Source: Rhodocyclaceae bacterium
GTDB taxonomy: Bacteria > Pseudomonadota > Gammaproteobacteria > Burkholderiales > Rhodocyclaceae
Direction: 5' to 3'
Assembly: GCA_008080565.1 (NCBI GenBank)
Contig: VIKE01000003.1
Span: 1 to 64,000, forward strand
DNA: 64,000 nucleotides
The position numbers and the translations under genes are program-made. Of this stretch, positions 45,274 through 54,437 are shown piece after piece. The notes beneath the pieces were generated by a model that saw nothing but the letters and a program-made list of their open reading frames with translations, made no database searches and had not been told where the DNA came from. Position 1 is the first letter of the stretch. The number at the start of each line of letters is the position of its first letter.

Positions 45274-46368
45274 CTGATCCGGGCGTCGCGAAACAGCGCC
45301 TTGAGCTCGCGCGGCTGACAACGCCAGTACTGCGGCGGCGCATCCACTTGCGCGCCCAGTTCGGCGGCCGCATGCCAAGGCCAGCGCGGGTCGTACAGGA
45401 TGCCGCGCGCCAGCGCCACCATGTCGGCCTGGCCGCTGGCGACGATGGACTCGGCATGCCGTGCTTCGGTAATCAGGCCGACGGCAATGGTCGGCATGCC
45501 GACGTCCCGCTTCAATCTTTCCGCGAACGGCACCTGGTAACCCGGGCTTAGGGAAATTTTTTGCTGTGGCGACAGCCCGCCGGTGGACACGTCCAGAAAA
45601 TCGCAGCCGCGCACTTTCAGAGCGGCGGCAAATGCCAAAGTTTGCTCGATATCCCAGCCATCTTCGACCCAGTCGGTTGCCGAGACGCGGATGCCGACCG
45701 GCCGGCCGGCCGGAAAGGCTGCACGCACCGCCTCGAATACTTCCAAGGGAAAACGCATGCGATTTTCCAGCGACCCGCCATAGGCATCGTCACGCCGGTT
45801 AGAAAGCGGCGAAAGGAACTGGTGCAGCAGGTATCCATGCGCGCCATGGACTTCGATGGCATCGATGCCGATACGGGCCGCGCGCGCCGCGGCCGCAGCA
45901 AAGGCCTGGCGAATGCGCACAAGGCCAGCCGCATCCAGCGCCTGCGGCGCTTCATTGCCGGGAGTGAAAGGCAAGGCCGAGGGCGCCCACGTGCGCCAGC
46001 CGCCTTCGCCAGACGGGCGCAGCTGCCCGCCCAGCCAGGGTGGAACAGTGGATGCCTTGCGGCCGGCATGCGCCAGCTGCACTGCAATCGGCATGGCCGA
46101 ATGCCGGCGCACTTGCGCCAGCGTGGACGCCAGCGCCTGCTCGTTCTCATCTGACCACAGGCCGAGATCTTGCGCCGAAATGCGGCCCTCTGCCTCAACG
46201 GCGGTAGCCTCGATGATCAGCATGCCGGCGCCGGAAAGCGCCAGCTGGCCCAGGTGCATCAGGTGCCAGGATGTGGCATTGCCGTCCTGTGCCGAATACT
46301 GGCACATCGGCGCTATCACGATACGGTTGGGCAGTGTCAGCGTTCCAAGTTCGATGGGAGCGAAAAGG
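45270..46368 (-). pseudogene. Old Yellow Enzyme (YqjM-like) gene interrupted by IS21 after codon five
   Basis: This NADH:flavin oxidoreductase has FMN-site motifs (IAPMCQYSAQDGNATSWH, then IEVHGAHGYLLHQFLSPLSNRR, and VGLITEARHAE). The true start is an ATG at 49002 on the minus strand, reading MSTLF, on the far side of the IS21 element. Joining 49002-48995 to 46368 restores an unbroken 368-residue frame, MSTLFAPIELGTLTLPNRIV. In the present state only an internal GTG near 46319 could start translation, and the product would lack the first strand of the barrel, so it is probably inactive. Confidence 0.92.
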
Positions 46369-46585
46369 TGTCGGCGCGCGTTTAAAAGTACCCAGCAATA
46401 CGCGTTGAATTTTACCCAGGGACTTTAGCCGCTCGTCATTGTTGCGGCTGGTAACAAGTGTAGCGCAAGGATAGTCGTCGGCACCTCCGTTTTTCCCATG
46501 TGTTGCGTTCGCACGGAACCCTGATTTACGAGGGGGAAGCCGCGCAGGGCGGAGCCCGTAGCGGATTTCCCCTCGCGGCGGCCGC

Positions 46586-47386
46586 TCAGAACGGCTCAGT
46601 CTCGGCCACTATCCCGCGTTTGCTCTGTTCCCGGGCCTTGATCCTGGATTTTGCCGTCGTCGAACTGTGCCGGAACCGATACGACTCATTGCCGGTTTCC
46701 ACGATGTGGCAGTGGTGCGTCAGTCGGTCGAGCATCGCGGTGGTCATCTTGGCGTCGTTGAAGACACTGGCCCATTCTCCGAAAGTCAGATTGGTCGTGA
46801 TCATCACGCTGGTGTGCTCGTAGAGTTTCGACAGCAGGTGAAACAGCAAGGCTCCGCCTGACGGGCTAAACGGCAAGTAGCCCAATTCGTCGAGAATGAC
46901 CAGGTCCATGCGCAGCAATGAGAACGCTAGTCGTCCAGCACGGCCTGCCGCTTTCTCCTGCTCCAGCAGATTGACCAGATCGACGGTCGAGTAGAAGCGT
47001 ACGCGCTTGTTGTGACGGGTGATCCCTGCAACGCCCAAGGCTGTCGCCAGATGCGTCTTGCCTGTGCCCGTGCCGCCAATGAACACGACGTTGTGCGCCT
47101 GTTCGGTAAAGGCCATCGTGGCCAGTTCGTCGATCAAACTCTTGTCGACTTTCGACTGGGCAAAGTCAAAGCCAGCCAGATCACGATGCACCGGGAATTT
47201 TGCCGAAGACAGCTGGTAGCGAACCGAACGCATGTGCCGATCCGTGTGTTCGGCTTGCAGCAGATGCTCAATCAGCCATCGTGAAGTCTGCACGCCGACG
47301 CCGTTCTCGTCGGCAGCCACCTCTTCCCAGGCGCCGGCCATGCCGTACAGTCTCAGTTCCTTGAGTTCGGCGGTGATGTCACGCAT
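46586..47386 (-). CDS. istB: IS21 transposition helper ATPase
   Basis: A 266-residue DnaC-like AAA+ ATPase. Walker A is [11 protein letters not shown] and Walker B is [12 protein letters not shown]. It assembles on target DNA and activates the IstA transposase. It overlaps istA by eight bases, the normal IS21 arrangement. The frame is intact, so the element may be active. Confidence 0.96.
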   Translation of the reverse strand: MRDITAELKELRLYGMAGAWEEVAADENGVGVQTSRWLIEHLLQAEHTDRHMRSVRYQLSSAKFPVHRDLAGFDFAQSKVDKSLIDELATMAFTEQAHNVVFIGGTGTGKTHLATALGVAGITRHNKRVRFYSTVDLVNLLEQEKAAGRAGRLAFSLLRMDLVILDELGYLPFSPSGGALLFHLLSKLYEHTSVMITTNLTFGEWASVFNDAKMTTAMLDRLTHHCHIVETGNESYRFRHSSTTAKSRIKAREQSKRGIVAETEPF

Positions 47387-48878
47387 GGCTCACCTCCGGA
47401 CGCAGACGGTCGTAACGGTAGGTGTCCGCCACCGGCGCTTCTTCGACGGTCAGGGTGGATTCAACCTGAGGCGGTGGTGGTGCAGCTTTGAGCCGGTGCA
47501 GCACGTTCTCGATGTGCTCGGCACTCGGGTTGCCCGATTCGAGCACCAGTTCGACGGCGACCAACACGGCATCCAATCCATGGTGTGGGACGGCCGCTAG
47601 CACCTTGGCCATGGTCCGGTCGCCGCCTTCCCGTTTGAGCAGCAATCCTCGCAGTTTCTGCATCGGCGCTGGCATATCGGCAAAGGGAGCGCCGTTACGC
47701 AACGCCCCGGGTTTGCGCTCGATCAGCGGAATGTAGTGCTGCCAGTCATAGCGGGTTTCGGTACGGCCGAAACTGCGCAGGTGACTGGCGACCACAGCAT
47801 CGTGGGCGACGAGATCGATTCGCTCCGGATAGACGCGCATACCGACCATCTGACCGACCAGTTCGCACGGGGCGGAGTAGCGGTTGCGGTCATAGGTGAC
47901 CAGGCAGGTACTCGAAACCTTGCCGAGAGTTTCGACGTAGCCGTCAAACGGGACGATCATTGGCATCAGATGCGGCTGCTCCTGCTCGAGCATTTCGGCG
48001 AGCGTCAGATCGTACTCAGGGTGACGCAGTTCCTGCCACAGCACCCGGCAGCGTGCCAGCAGCCACAGGTTCAGTTCGGTGAAGCTGCCGAACCGTTCTT
48101 TCGCAGCTTCTTGCCAGATACGCCGACGACTGTCCTGCACGTTCTTCTCGACGACGCCTTTCTCCCATCCGGAGGCGACGTTGCAGAAATCCGGGTCGAA
48201 CAGGTAGTGCGAGGCCATCGCCGCAAAGCGTGTGTTGACGACTCGAGCTTTGCCTTTCTTGACCTTGTCCACGGCCGTCTTCATGTTGTCGTAGATACCC
48301 CGGCGCGGAATACCTCCCAATGCGGCAAAAGCCCGGGCATGCGCATCGAACAGCATTTCGTGACTTTGGGCCGGATACGCCTGGACGACGAAGGTCTTGC
48401 TGTAGCAGAGCTTGAGGTGGGCCACCGTCAATTTGCGCCACACACCGCCAATGACCAGATGCTCTTCGCTCCAGTCGAACTGGTGCGCTTCTCCCGGGGC
48501 AAACTGCAAGGGCACAAACGCTTTGGTGACGGCAGCGCCACCACCTTGCCGCCAGTGGCGGATGAACTCGGTGACCCGGCTGTAATCGCCGTCAAAGCCC
48601 AGCAGCTTCAACTCGGCGTGGAGCTTCAAGGCGGTGCGCCGATCTCGCACGGGGCGACGCGCATCCATTTCCAGCATCTTGATCAGCCGCTCAGCAAAGG
48701 GGGCAATCTTGGTTTCGCCAACCTTTCGCCGGTAGTTCGGCTCAACACCTTCCGGCTCTTTCAACCACTTCCGGATCGTCTTGCGCGTCAGCCCGGTTCG
48801 GCGCTCGATCTCCGACAGGTTTAACCCGTCCCGGTAATGCAGTCTTCTTACTTTCCCCAGTAAATTCATGGTGATCAT
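47379..48878 (-). CDS. istA: IS21 DDE transposase
   Basis: A 499-residue transposase. N-terminal helix-turn-helix: [28 protein letters not shown] catalytic residues are Asp in HQFDWSEEH, Asp in [10 protein letters not shown] and Glu in [11 protein letters not shown]. Length and order are standard and the frame is intact. It binds the TG...CA ends of the element and catalyses cut-and-paste or circle formation with IstB. Confidence 0.96.
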   Translation of the reverse strand: MITMNLLGKVRRLHYRDGLNLSEIERRTGLTRKTIRKWLKEPEGVEPNYRRKVGETKIAPFAERLIKMLEMDARRPVRDRRTALKLHAELKLLGFDGDYSRVTEFIRHWRQGGGAAVTKAFVPLQFAPGEAHQFDWSEEHLVIGGVWRKLTVAHLKLCYSKTFVVQAYPAQSHEMLFDAHARAFAALGGIPRRGIYDNMKTAVDKVKKGKARVVNTRFAAMASHYLFDPDFCNVASGWEKGVVEKNVQDSRRRIWQEAAKERFGSFTELNLWLLARCRVLWQELRHPEYDLTLAEMLEQEQPHLMPMIVPFDGYVETLGKVSSTCLVTYDRNRYSAPCELVGQMVGMRVYPERIDLVAHDAVVASHLRSFGRTETRYDWQHYIPLIERKPGALRNGAPFADMPAPMQKLRGLLLKREGGDRTMAKVLAAVPHHGLDAVLVAVELVLESGNPSAEHIENVLHRLKAAPPPPQVESTLTVEEAPVADTYRYDRLRPEVSHA

Positions 48879-49090
48879 CTCCTCGGTTTCCCCGCTCCAA
48901 AACGGAACGGCGGAGGTTAATCACCCTGGGTAATTTTCAGCGCGCAGATACCTCGAAATCTGGGTACTTTTCAGTGCGCGTCAACACGAAAAGGGTACTC
49001 ATGGGTTGGCAGTCTTCTTCATGTCCAGTCCTGGACGGTCAGATCATGATACCCAACATTGCTACCCGCCGTGAGCGAGGCGGGCGGCCA

Positions 49091-49678
49091 TCACTGCCCT
49101 GCGGGTGCCGGCTGCGCCAGCAGTCGGTCGATCTCCTGCTGCAAGCCCTTGTTTGCTGGGCCGGTCATGCTCGAATAAGCGCTCGCCACCTTGCCGTCGC
49201 GCCCGATCAGGTACTTATAGAAGTTCCAGCCCGGCTCTTTGCCGGTGGCAGCGGCCAGTTGTCGGTAAAAGGGCGACGCCTGCGCCCCCTTGACCGAGCT
49301 CTTGGCAAACATCGGGAATTTCACGCCAAAGGTATTTTGGCAAAAAGCCCCGATTTGCTGGTTGCTGCCGGTTTCCTGCTTGAAGTCGTTGGAAGGAAAA
49401 CCGAGCACCACCAGACCCTGGTCCTTGTGGCGTGCATACAGCGCTTCCAGACCGGCGTATTGGCCCGTGAAACCGCAATAGCTTGCCGTATTTACGACTA
49501 ACAACACTTTGCCGGTGTACTGGCAAAGCGACTGCGGTTGATCGTCTTGCAATCGCGGAAAGGTATGTTGCAGCAGCGGCGGGCAGGAAGTGCGGCCGGC
49601 GGCGCTGGCTGCGTTAGAGAACGCCAGCGTACTGGACAACACTACCGCGGCAATGCTGTGGAAACGATTGAAATACAT
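49091..49678 (-). CDS. exported glutathione peroxidase-like thiol peroxidase
   Basis: A 195-residue protein with a signal peptide (cleavage near ASAAG). The peroxidase motif is VVNTASYCGFTGQYAGLEAL, with peroxidatic Cys in place of selenocysteine; GFPSNDFKQETGSNQQI and WNFYKYLIGRDG are the family's second and third blocks. It reduces hydroperoxides, here in the periplasm. I use the ATG at 49678, where the signal peptide begins. It was upstream of the flavin oxidoreductase gene before IS21 inserted. Confidence 0.93.
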   Translation of the reverse strand: MYFNRFHSIAAVVLSSTLAFSNAASAAGRTSCPPLLQHTFPRLQDDQPQSLCQYTGKVLLVVNTASYCGFTGQYAGLEALYARHKDQGLVVLGFPSNDFKQETGSNQQIGAFCQNTFGVKFPMFAKSSVKGAQASPFYRQLAAATGKEPGWNFYKYLIGRDGKVASAYSSMTGPANKGLQQEIDRLLAQPAPAGQ

Positions 49679-50214
49679 GGGCCGGCTCCCGTAATTGCGT
49701 ATGCCCAGTGCCCCTGGCCAGGACCAGGCATGGACCATTTTGTCGAACTTGCGGAAATTCATTCCCTACAAGGCCTGTGTTTCAGAAATTCCGACTTCAC
49801 TACTTTCTATTCTATTGCAATTTTTTGGGTAGGGCCTTGGCAAGCCGTCCTCTTTAATAGGACGCCTTAGACAGATCCTTCAATAATGGGATTGGGCGTT
49901 ACCAGAGGCTATAGGGCGGCGCTCATTCGCCTCACTTTGCTTAGATTTGACTGGTGCCCTGAATACGGCTCGGTGCATTTCACCGTCGAAGATTGAGCGC
50001 TAGGGGGATAATGTCAAACGAAGTGGGGCAGGGAAGAGCTTGTGTTCCATTGCCCAAGGGTGATACGCTCAAAGTATGGCTATGTAATAGCTAGGCGACC
50101 GGCCTAAGTTTTGAGCGGCTTGAACGGTACTCTGATTAAAGCAAAGCCAACGTTACTCACGTGGTGCTTTTCACAACGGATGCTAAACGCTCAACGTCCG
50201 CTGAGGAATCTACC
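49679..50214. other. intergenic module boundary, no clear gene
   Basis: About 535 bases with no convincing gene. It contains copy 2 of the boundary repeat (50003-50034). Sequence just before 50215 holds the GAGGAA ribosome binding site of the next gene. Confidence 0.5.
50003..50034 (+). repeat. boundary repeat copy 2
   Basis: Core TAATGTCAAA at 50009-50018, then CGAAGTGGGG and CAGGG. It differs from copy 1 by one base over the 18 bases from the core into CGAAGTGG and beyond. It separates the phosphite/peroxidase cargo from the next defence-like genes. Confidence 0.7.
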
Positions 50215-50880
50215 ATGACCAAGTTCACACGTTGGTGCGGGATCGCGCATTCGATCCTCGTCAAATCCCATCGCAAAACCAAACTCGGGCACGCCCAGGA
50301 AATGCTGGCGGCCTATCTGGGCCATCGGACCTACGCATCCCTGCGAACGCACGATCTTGCTGTGCTGCAAAACCAAGCCAAGTACGTCCTGGTCGATCCT
50401 GAAAAGGCATTGAATCGGGCTGCCGGCCTTGATATTCCGCTGACAGCGGACGATTGGCTCGCAGTGGAACATGCCATCAGGCCAAGCGGGATAAGCGGCG
50501 AGACGTGGCTGGTGGGTGAACAGAGTATGCATTTGGCGGCACGCTTAACGCTCGAAGATTCCGGTGATCGACGGTTATACGATATTGCTCATCGCATCGG
50601 GCTGCGTGACGGTATCCGCACAACAGATACCCGTTGCCATTCATCCCCTGGCGAATTCCCGGAAATATTGAAATTCACGGTTGAAGGCGCGGTGCCCACC
50701 GGGAACGCAGAAGCGTATTTAGTTATACCCGTTGTCTGTGAGGTTGCATTTCCTCGTGTTGGAAAGCGTTTTTACGCATCCGGGGAGCTGCTTTCGGTCG
50801 AGCAGAGCGGCCCACCAACGGCATACGAACCGGAGGAAGAGCAAATGGATTTTTCATATATGAGCGAGTTGGACGACTGA
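50215..50880 (+). CDS. hypothetical protein with N-terminal helical recruitment-like module
   Basis: A 221-residue protein that I do not recognise. The N-terminus (CGIAHSILVKSHRKTKLGHAQEMLAAYLGHRTYASLRTHD) looks like the small helical module of the Asn-rich protein at 37809. The middle has a hydrophobic strand (GNAEAYLVIPVVCEVAF) and the C-terminus is acidic (EPEEEQMDFSYMSELDD). The ATG at 50215 follows GAGGAATCTACC. Confidence 0.7.
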   Translation: MTKFTRWCGIAHSILVKSHRKTKLGHAQEMLAAYLGHRTYASLRTHDLAVLQNQAKYVLVDPEKALNRAAGLDIPLTADDWLAVEHAIRPSGISGETWLVGEQSMHLAARLTLEDSGDRRLYDIAHRIGLRDGIRTTDTRCHSSPGEFPEILKFTVEGAVPTGNAEAYLVIPVVCEVAFPRVGKRFYASGELLSVEQSGPPTAYEPEEEQMDFSYMSELDD

Positions 50881-51008
50881 TCAAAAACTAAGATCAGCTA
50901 CCTGTCGTGTCGCGGCACGACAGGCCCTCTTCGGCTGACAATGCCTGGGCCATTCGAATGGGTCCCTCTGGGGCATCACGAAAAAAGCCTATTCAACGCG
51001 AACAGCGC

Positions 51009-51638
51009 TTATTTCTTCTGCGGGAAACACCAGTTCTTGTCGATTCGGTAACCGAGTATACCGACGAGCTTGGCGAACGTCTTTTCGCCATAGCTTTTAA
51101 CAGCAAATCCCGGCACCCGCTTTCGTAGTTCGAGACTCACGGCTGTCAGCAATGCTTTGTCGCCGCCATTTATGGCGGAAGCCACCTGGAAGGCTTCCTG
51201 AAGCGGTTTTCGCAGTTCCGAAGGCTTCTTCTCGGGGGATGGCTTCTGCTTCGGGGGCTGCTTCGGTGCGGCGGCCTTGGGTAAGGCGGCAACTTTGGAT
51301 GCAGGCTTTGCGGCTGGTTGGGGATTGGGCTTAGGTGACTGAAGCTCAGCTTTATCGGTTAATTCGTTGGCTGTTGGCGCAGGCTTCTTCACTGGCTTGG
51401 GCGGGCACTCGATTCGCCCTCCTGCATTGATGATCGCGGTCATCTTTTCTTTCGGCGTCGCGTTGCCGAATGCCTGATTGATCGAGTGACAACACGCGAC
51501 GGTGTTGGCTTCGGTGTTGTCTCCGCCGAGCGCCTTCGGCAAAACGTGATCTATCGTGGCATCTTCCAAAGCGAGCTTATTCCCGCAATAGAAGCACTTG
51601 CCACCTTGGATCATCAGTAATTTCGAAACGTTTGCCAT
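51009..51638 (-). CDS. HNH endonuclease with Pro/Lys linker and OST-HTH (LOTUS)-like tail
   Basis: A 209-residue protein in three parts. Residues 1-65 are an HNH domain (GGKCFYCGNKLALEDATIDHVLPKALGG, then NTVACCHSINQAFG) with two Cys-X2-Cys zinc knuckles and the catalytic Asp-His. Residues about 75-150 are a flexible Lys/Pro/Ala-rich linker. The C-terminal 60 residues (ALLTAVSLELRKRVPGFAVKSYG, then FAKLVGILGYRIDK) look like an OST-HTH/LOTUS domain, which binds RNA or G-rich nucleic acid. The fusion suggests a guided or structure-sensing nuclease. Confidence 0.8.
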   Translation of the reverse strand: MANVSKLLMIQGGKCFYCGNKLALEDATIDHVLPKALGGDNTEANTVACCHSINQAFGNATPKEKMTAIINAGGRIECPPKPVKKPAPTANELTDKAELQSPKPNPQPAAKPASKVAALPKAAAPKQPPKQKPSPEKKPSELRKPLQEAFQVASAINGGDKALLTAVSLELRKRVPGFAVKSYGEKTFAKLVGILGYRIDKNWCFPQKK

Positions 51639-52179
51639 AACCGACCGGGTAGAGAAATGGAGATTTTATGCCATGAGTGTAGATGTCGGTGTTGACGTCT
51701 GTCTGACTTGGTTCTTTTTTGTTATTCGAAAATAGGGTGTGTCCGGAATTTTGTGTAAAGCCGCCATCGGTGGTGCATCCAGCAGATGGCGGCTTTGGCC
51801 GACGAGCACGAATTACCCCTCAGGCAGATTGCGGAGCGGAGCAGCCTTTCCGATGACTGCTAACAGGATCAGGCGTAGTTTCCCTGCTGGCCGATAGGGT
51901 GAGTTCGATCTGGCCCCCGAAAGCCGTCGATTACCAAAACAACAGATCTGGCCATGGCCGCGTTACTCTACTTCTGATCGCCCTAATTCCGGGGGGTTTC
52001 AGAAGCTCACCTGCAAACAAGGCGGGCTTGTCGCATTCTTCAAATAGGTGGAGGGGCTCCAAACTCAAGCGACGAGTAGATATGCAGAGGATTGAGAAAA
52101 CTCTGCGTAATATGGCAATTGGATTGACGCCGAATATCGAATGCATCACCATTGCATATCCACCTTGGAGATCGCTGCC
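51639..52179. other. intergenic region with IS-end remnant and hairpin
   Basis: About 540 bases. GGGTGTGTCCGGAATTTTG at 51735 onward resembles a terminal repeat of IS256-family elements, but no transposase or second end follows, so it is a remnant at best. Next to it is a strong stem of AAGCCGCCATC (51758-51768) and GATGGCGGCTT (51785-51795). No gene is supported. Confidence 0.5.
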
Positions 52180-52803
52180 ATGCAGGTCAATGATCCGGAA
52201 GATCCGCGCATACTTCGTTTTCAAACCGAAAGATTGATCAAGCGCGATATCGATCAACTGCTCGGGATTTGTGAATTTGCATTGCAGGATGGGCATATAG
52301 ACCAAGGCGAAGCAATGGCCATCTTGAATTGGCTTAAGAGCCACAGTGCAAGCCTTGATACCTGGCCAGCAAGCGTCCTTTACGACCGCTTGAGTGGAAT
52401 GCTCAGTGACAATGTCCTCGACGACGAGGAGCAGGGCGAACTACTAAGCTTAGTAATGAACATCGCTCGACCAAGGGACAATGCAGGCCATATCGTTCCA
52501 ACTTCGCTACCGATTAACACCCCTGCACCCGAGATCGTTTTCGAAGACCGCTCATTTTGCTTCACCGGTGTATTCGACTTTGGGCCCCGGGCAAAGTGCC
52601 AAGAGGCTATTGCCGTCCGTAACGGCATTTCCGCGCCAAGCATCACCAAGAAGCTTCACTATCTGGTTATCGGCAATATTGGATCAGAAGCCTGGAGACA
52701 CACCAGCTTTGGAAGCAAGATTGTCAAGGCTGTCGAATATCGTGAAAGCGGAGTGCCAATTATCATCGTGAGCGAAAAGCATTGGGCTTCGCAGTTGCGG
52801 TAA
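52180..52803 (+). CDS. BRCT-domain protein
   Basis: A 207-residue protein. The N-terminal half is helical (FQTERLIKRDIDQLLGICEFALQDGHIDQGEAMAILNWL), resembling a tellurite-resistance or calcium-EF-like helical module seen in other BRCT-linked proteins. The C-terminal half is a BRCT domain: DRSFCFTGVFDFGPRAKCQEAI, then KKLHYLVIGNIGS and the closing Trp helix. BRCT domains recognise DNA ends or phospho-peptides. The ATG at 52180 starts the better-conserved part. It stands alone before the Wadjet operon. Confidence 0.8.
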   Translation: MQVNDPEDPRILRFQTERLIKRDIDQLLGICEFALQDGHIDQGEAMAILNWLKSHSASLDTWPASVLYDRLSGMLSDNVLDDEEQGELLSLVMNIARPRDNAGHIVPTSLPINTPAPEIVFEDRSFCFTGVFDFGPRAKCQEAIAVRNGISAPSITKKLHYLVIGNIGSEAWRHTSFGSKIVKAVEYRESGVPIIIVSEKHWASQLR

Positions 52804-52870
52804 TGCGAAGTTCAACGGCCGTTCTTACACCGAATCATCAACGACCGTTAAGGCCGAACTCAGGATATCA

Positions 52871-52897
52871 GGGCGATAATGTCAAATAGGGTAGGAC
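52871..52897 (+). repeat. boundary repeat copy 3 (core only)
   Basis: GATAATGTCAAA (core at 52877-52886) is exact, but the following bases (TAGGGTAGGACG) match the other copies poorly. It lies between the BRCT gene and the Wadjet operon. Confidence 0.5.
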
Positions 52898-52932
52898 GTT
52901 GATCTTATTTGTTATCGCCTTCAAATGGCTCT

Positions 52933-53346
52933 TTAATTGGGTTGTTCTCGCTTTCGGCGTTCGTAGTCCCCGCTGGCTCGAAGCAACGCTCTGACAGTGC
53001 CTTCTGAAAGCCCACTTTCCGCAGCGATTTCGGTGAATCGCCGTGAAGGAGCCTCGTACCTTATCCAGTCGGCGAGCCTATCAGTCATCCGCCGATTGCC
53101 TCCAACGCCTTCGACGCTCTCGTAGAAGGAGCGTCCGCAATTCTTGCAACGGAAGCGGCGTGTGATGACCTGCAACACCACGGGCTTTCCGTTTTCGGGA
53201 ATATCTGCGACTGATTGGGTTCGTTTACCGAAACCCACGACTTCAGAGGAGCCACAGGATGGGCAAGGCGATGGTTCTCCCGTCATCTCGACATGGAGAA
53301 CGGTTTTGTCGCCTTCCTCGGTCTTTCCCTTTGCTATCGCTGGCAT
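52933..53346 (-). CDS. zinc-ribbon/HTH protein attached to the Wadjet operon (ISL3-transposase N-terminus-like)
   Basis: A 137-residue protein with a CPSC...CKNC zinc ribbon (residues about 28-75), the segment RTQSVADIPENGKPVVLQV typical of ISL3 transposase N-termini, and an HTH (RFTEIAAESGLSEGTVRALL). The DDE catalytic domain of ISL3 is absent. The gene overlaps the end of jetD by 13 bases, and no transposase remnant follows, so I think it is a domesticated DNA-binding subunit of the system rather than debris. Confidence 0.72.
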   Translation of the reverse strand: MPAIAKGKTEEGDKTVLHVEMTGEPSPCPSCGSSEVVGFGKRTQSVADIPENGKPVVLQVITRRFRCKNCGRSFYESVEGVGGNRRMTDRLADWIRYEAPSRRFTEIAAESGLSEGTVRALLRASGDYERRKREQPN

Positions 53347-54437
53347 TTCCCTTGCCCCACCTCTTCGAGGGACATGGAAGCAAGCCTTGCGATTTCCTCG
53401 CGACTAACTGCTTCCTGGTCGATGCCTCTGTCCGAGCAGATGGAAGCCAATGGCATTGCGTCCTCGGGGACTCGCTCCATCGTTCCTTGCTTTTCCTTGG
53501 CTGTTGCCTTGGCGTAGGGGTGCGAGATACCTCTTTTCATCGCTTCCAGCATCGGGAGGTATAGGGCACTCGCCCGAAGGACTGGAAGCCCTTTCCGAAG
53601 GCTGGCGTAGATGCGTAGTCCCTCTCTATCCAAATCGCCCCAAAACAGGATTTGGGGATGTCCGAGGAGCGTTTTCGGGGATGGTGGGTTGCCCTTCCTA
53701 ATGAGGGGAACAAGTCGTTCTGCTTGGGCGACTGCTTCCGTCAGGCTGTTGCCGTATGCCTCCCCTGAACGGGAAAGCCCATATCCGTATGTAACGACGA
53801 GGGCGATTTTATCGGCACACCCCGCAGCAATGGCTTCTTCGAATGAATGGGGGTTCTCAATGAGCAAGACGGCTTCAGGATTTTCAGGACCGGCGACAAC
53901 TATTTGAGGAATGGCATCGGGGAAGGCGTCTATATCGATACCGAAGGCTTTCAAGGCGAGTGTAGGAAGGCTGCCAAGCATCTTGGATGAACCAAGGAGA
54001 TACTTCGCCGAGACGACGAAGCGAGGCGCGTTTTTTTCCGTTTCTTGAGCCGATTTGAGACCTTTCAGACCGCTTGCGAGGTCTCGCATGTCAGCATCCG
54101 AAAAACCGTCCAACCTGTCATGACACGGAGCAAGCGTCGCCGCTTCGCTCTCGTCCATTCCTATCGCACGAAGAGCCTCCCGCCACCTAATGAGTGAGAC
54201 AGGCTCCTCGCGTTTGGGGGCTTCAATCGTCAGGGATACTCTTCCAAAGGCTTCTCCTTTTTCCGAAACGCCTACGGTGATTCCCTTGCGAGCCAACTTG
54301 CCCAAGGTCATCTTGGCTTCCAGCGGGTCGATACCAGTCTTTTCCGCGATGCGTCCGACCAGCCCCTTGCCTTGCAGGAAGTCTCGCCCTCCCATCAGCG
54401 TCCAAAGGGCTGCAATGACCTTATCCTCGATGTTCAT
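53334..54437 (-). CDS. jetD: Wadjet nuclease subunit JetD (Toprim-like)
   Basis: A 367-residue protein. The N-terminal part is a winged-helix region (PLEAKMTLGKLARKGITVGVSE). The C-terminal half is a Toprim-like nuclease domain: AVLLIENPHSFEEAI gives the metal-binding Glu, and ILFWGDLDREGLRIYASL gives the Asp-X-Asp motif. The late IDQEAVSREEI is typical of JetD. In Wadjet it cleaves plasmid DNA once the JetABC motor has sensed a small closed circle. It overlaps jetC by four bases. Confidence 0.93.
   Translation of the reverse strand: MNIEDKVIAALWTLMGGRDFLQGKGLVGRIAEKTGIDPLEAKMTLGKLARKGITVGVSEKGEAFGRVSLTIEAPKREEPVSLIRWREALRAIGMDESEAATLAPCHDRLDGFSDADMRDLASGLKGLKSAQETEKNAPRFVVSAKYLLGSSKMLGSLPTLALKAFGIDIDAFPDAIPQIVVAGPENPEAVLLIENPHSFEEAIAAGCADKIALVVTYGYGLSRSGEAYGNSLTEAVAQAERLVPLIRKGNPPSPKTLLGHPQILFWGDLDREGLRIYASLRKGLPVLRASALYLPMLEAMKRGISHPYAKATAKEKQGTMERVPEDAMPLASICSDRGIDQEAVSREEIARLASMSLEEVGQGKCQR

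Larger units (their letters stand above)
46369..48986 (-). mobile_element. complete IS21-family insertion sequence with 8-bp target duplication
   Basis: The element is 2618 bases long. Its ends start TGTCGGCGCGCG (46369) and, on the other strand, TGTTGACGCGCA (48986), matching at 22 of the first 27 bases and sharing AAAAGTACCCAG. Each end also carries an inner copy of the CTGGGTA repeat, as usual in IS21. Flanks are the direct repeat CGAAAAGG (46361-46368 and 48987-48994), the target duplication. The empty site restores the flavin oxidoreductase gene exactly, which proves a simple insertion. Confidence 0.96.

Noticed and set aside
47736..48824. A 362-codon plus-strand open frame
   Set aside because: Antisense to the intact IS21 transposase gene.
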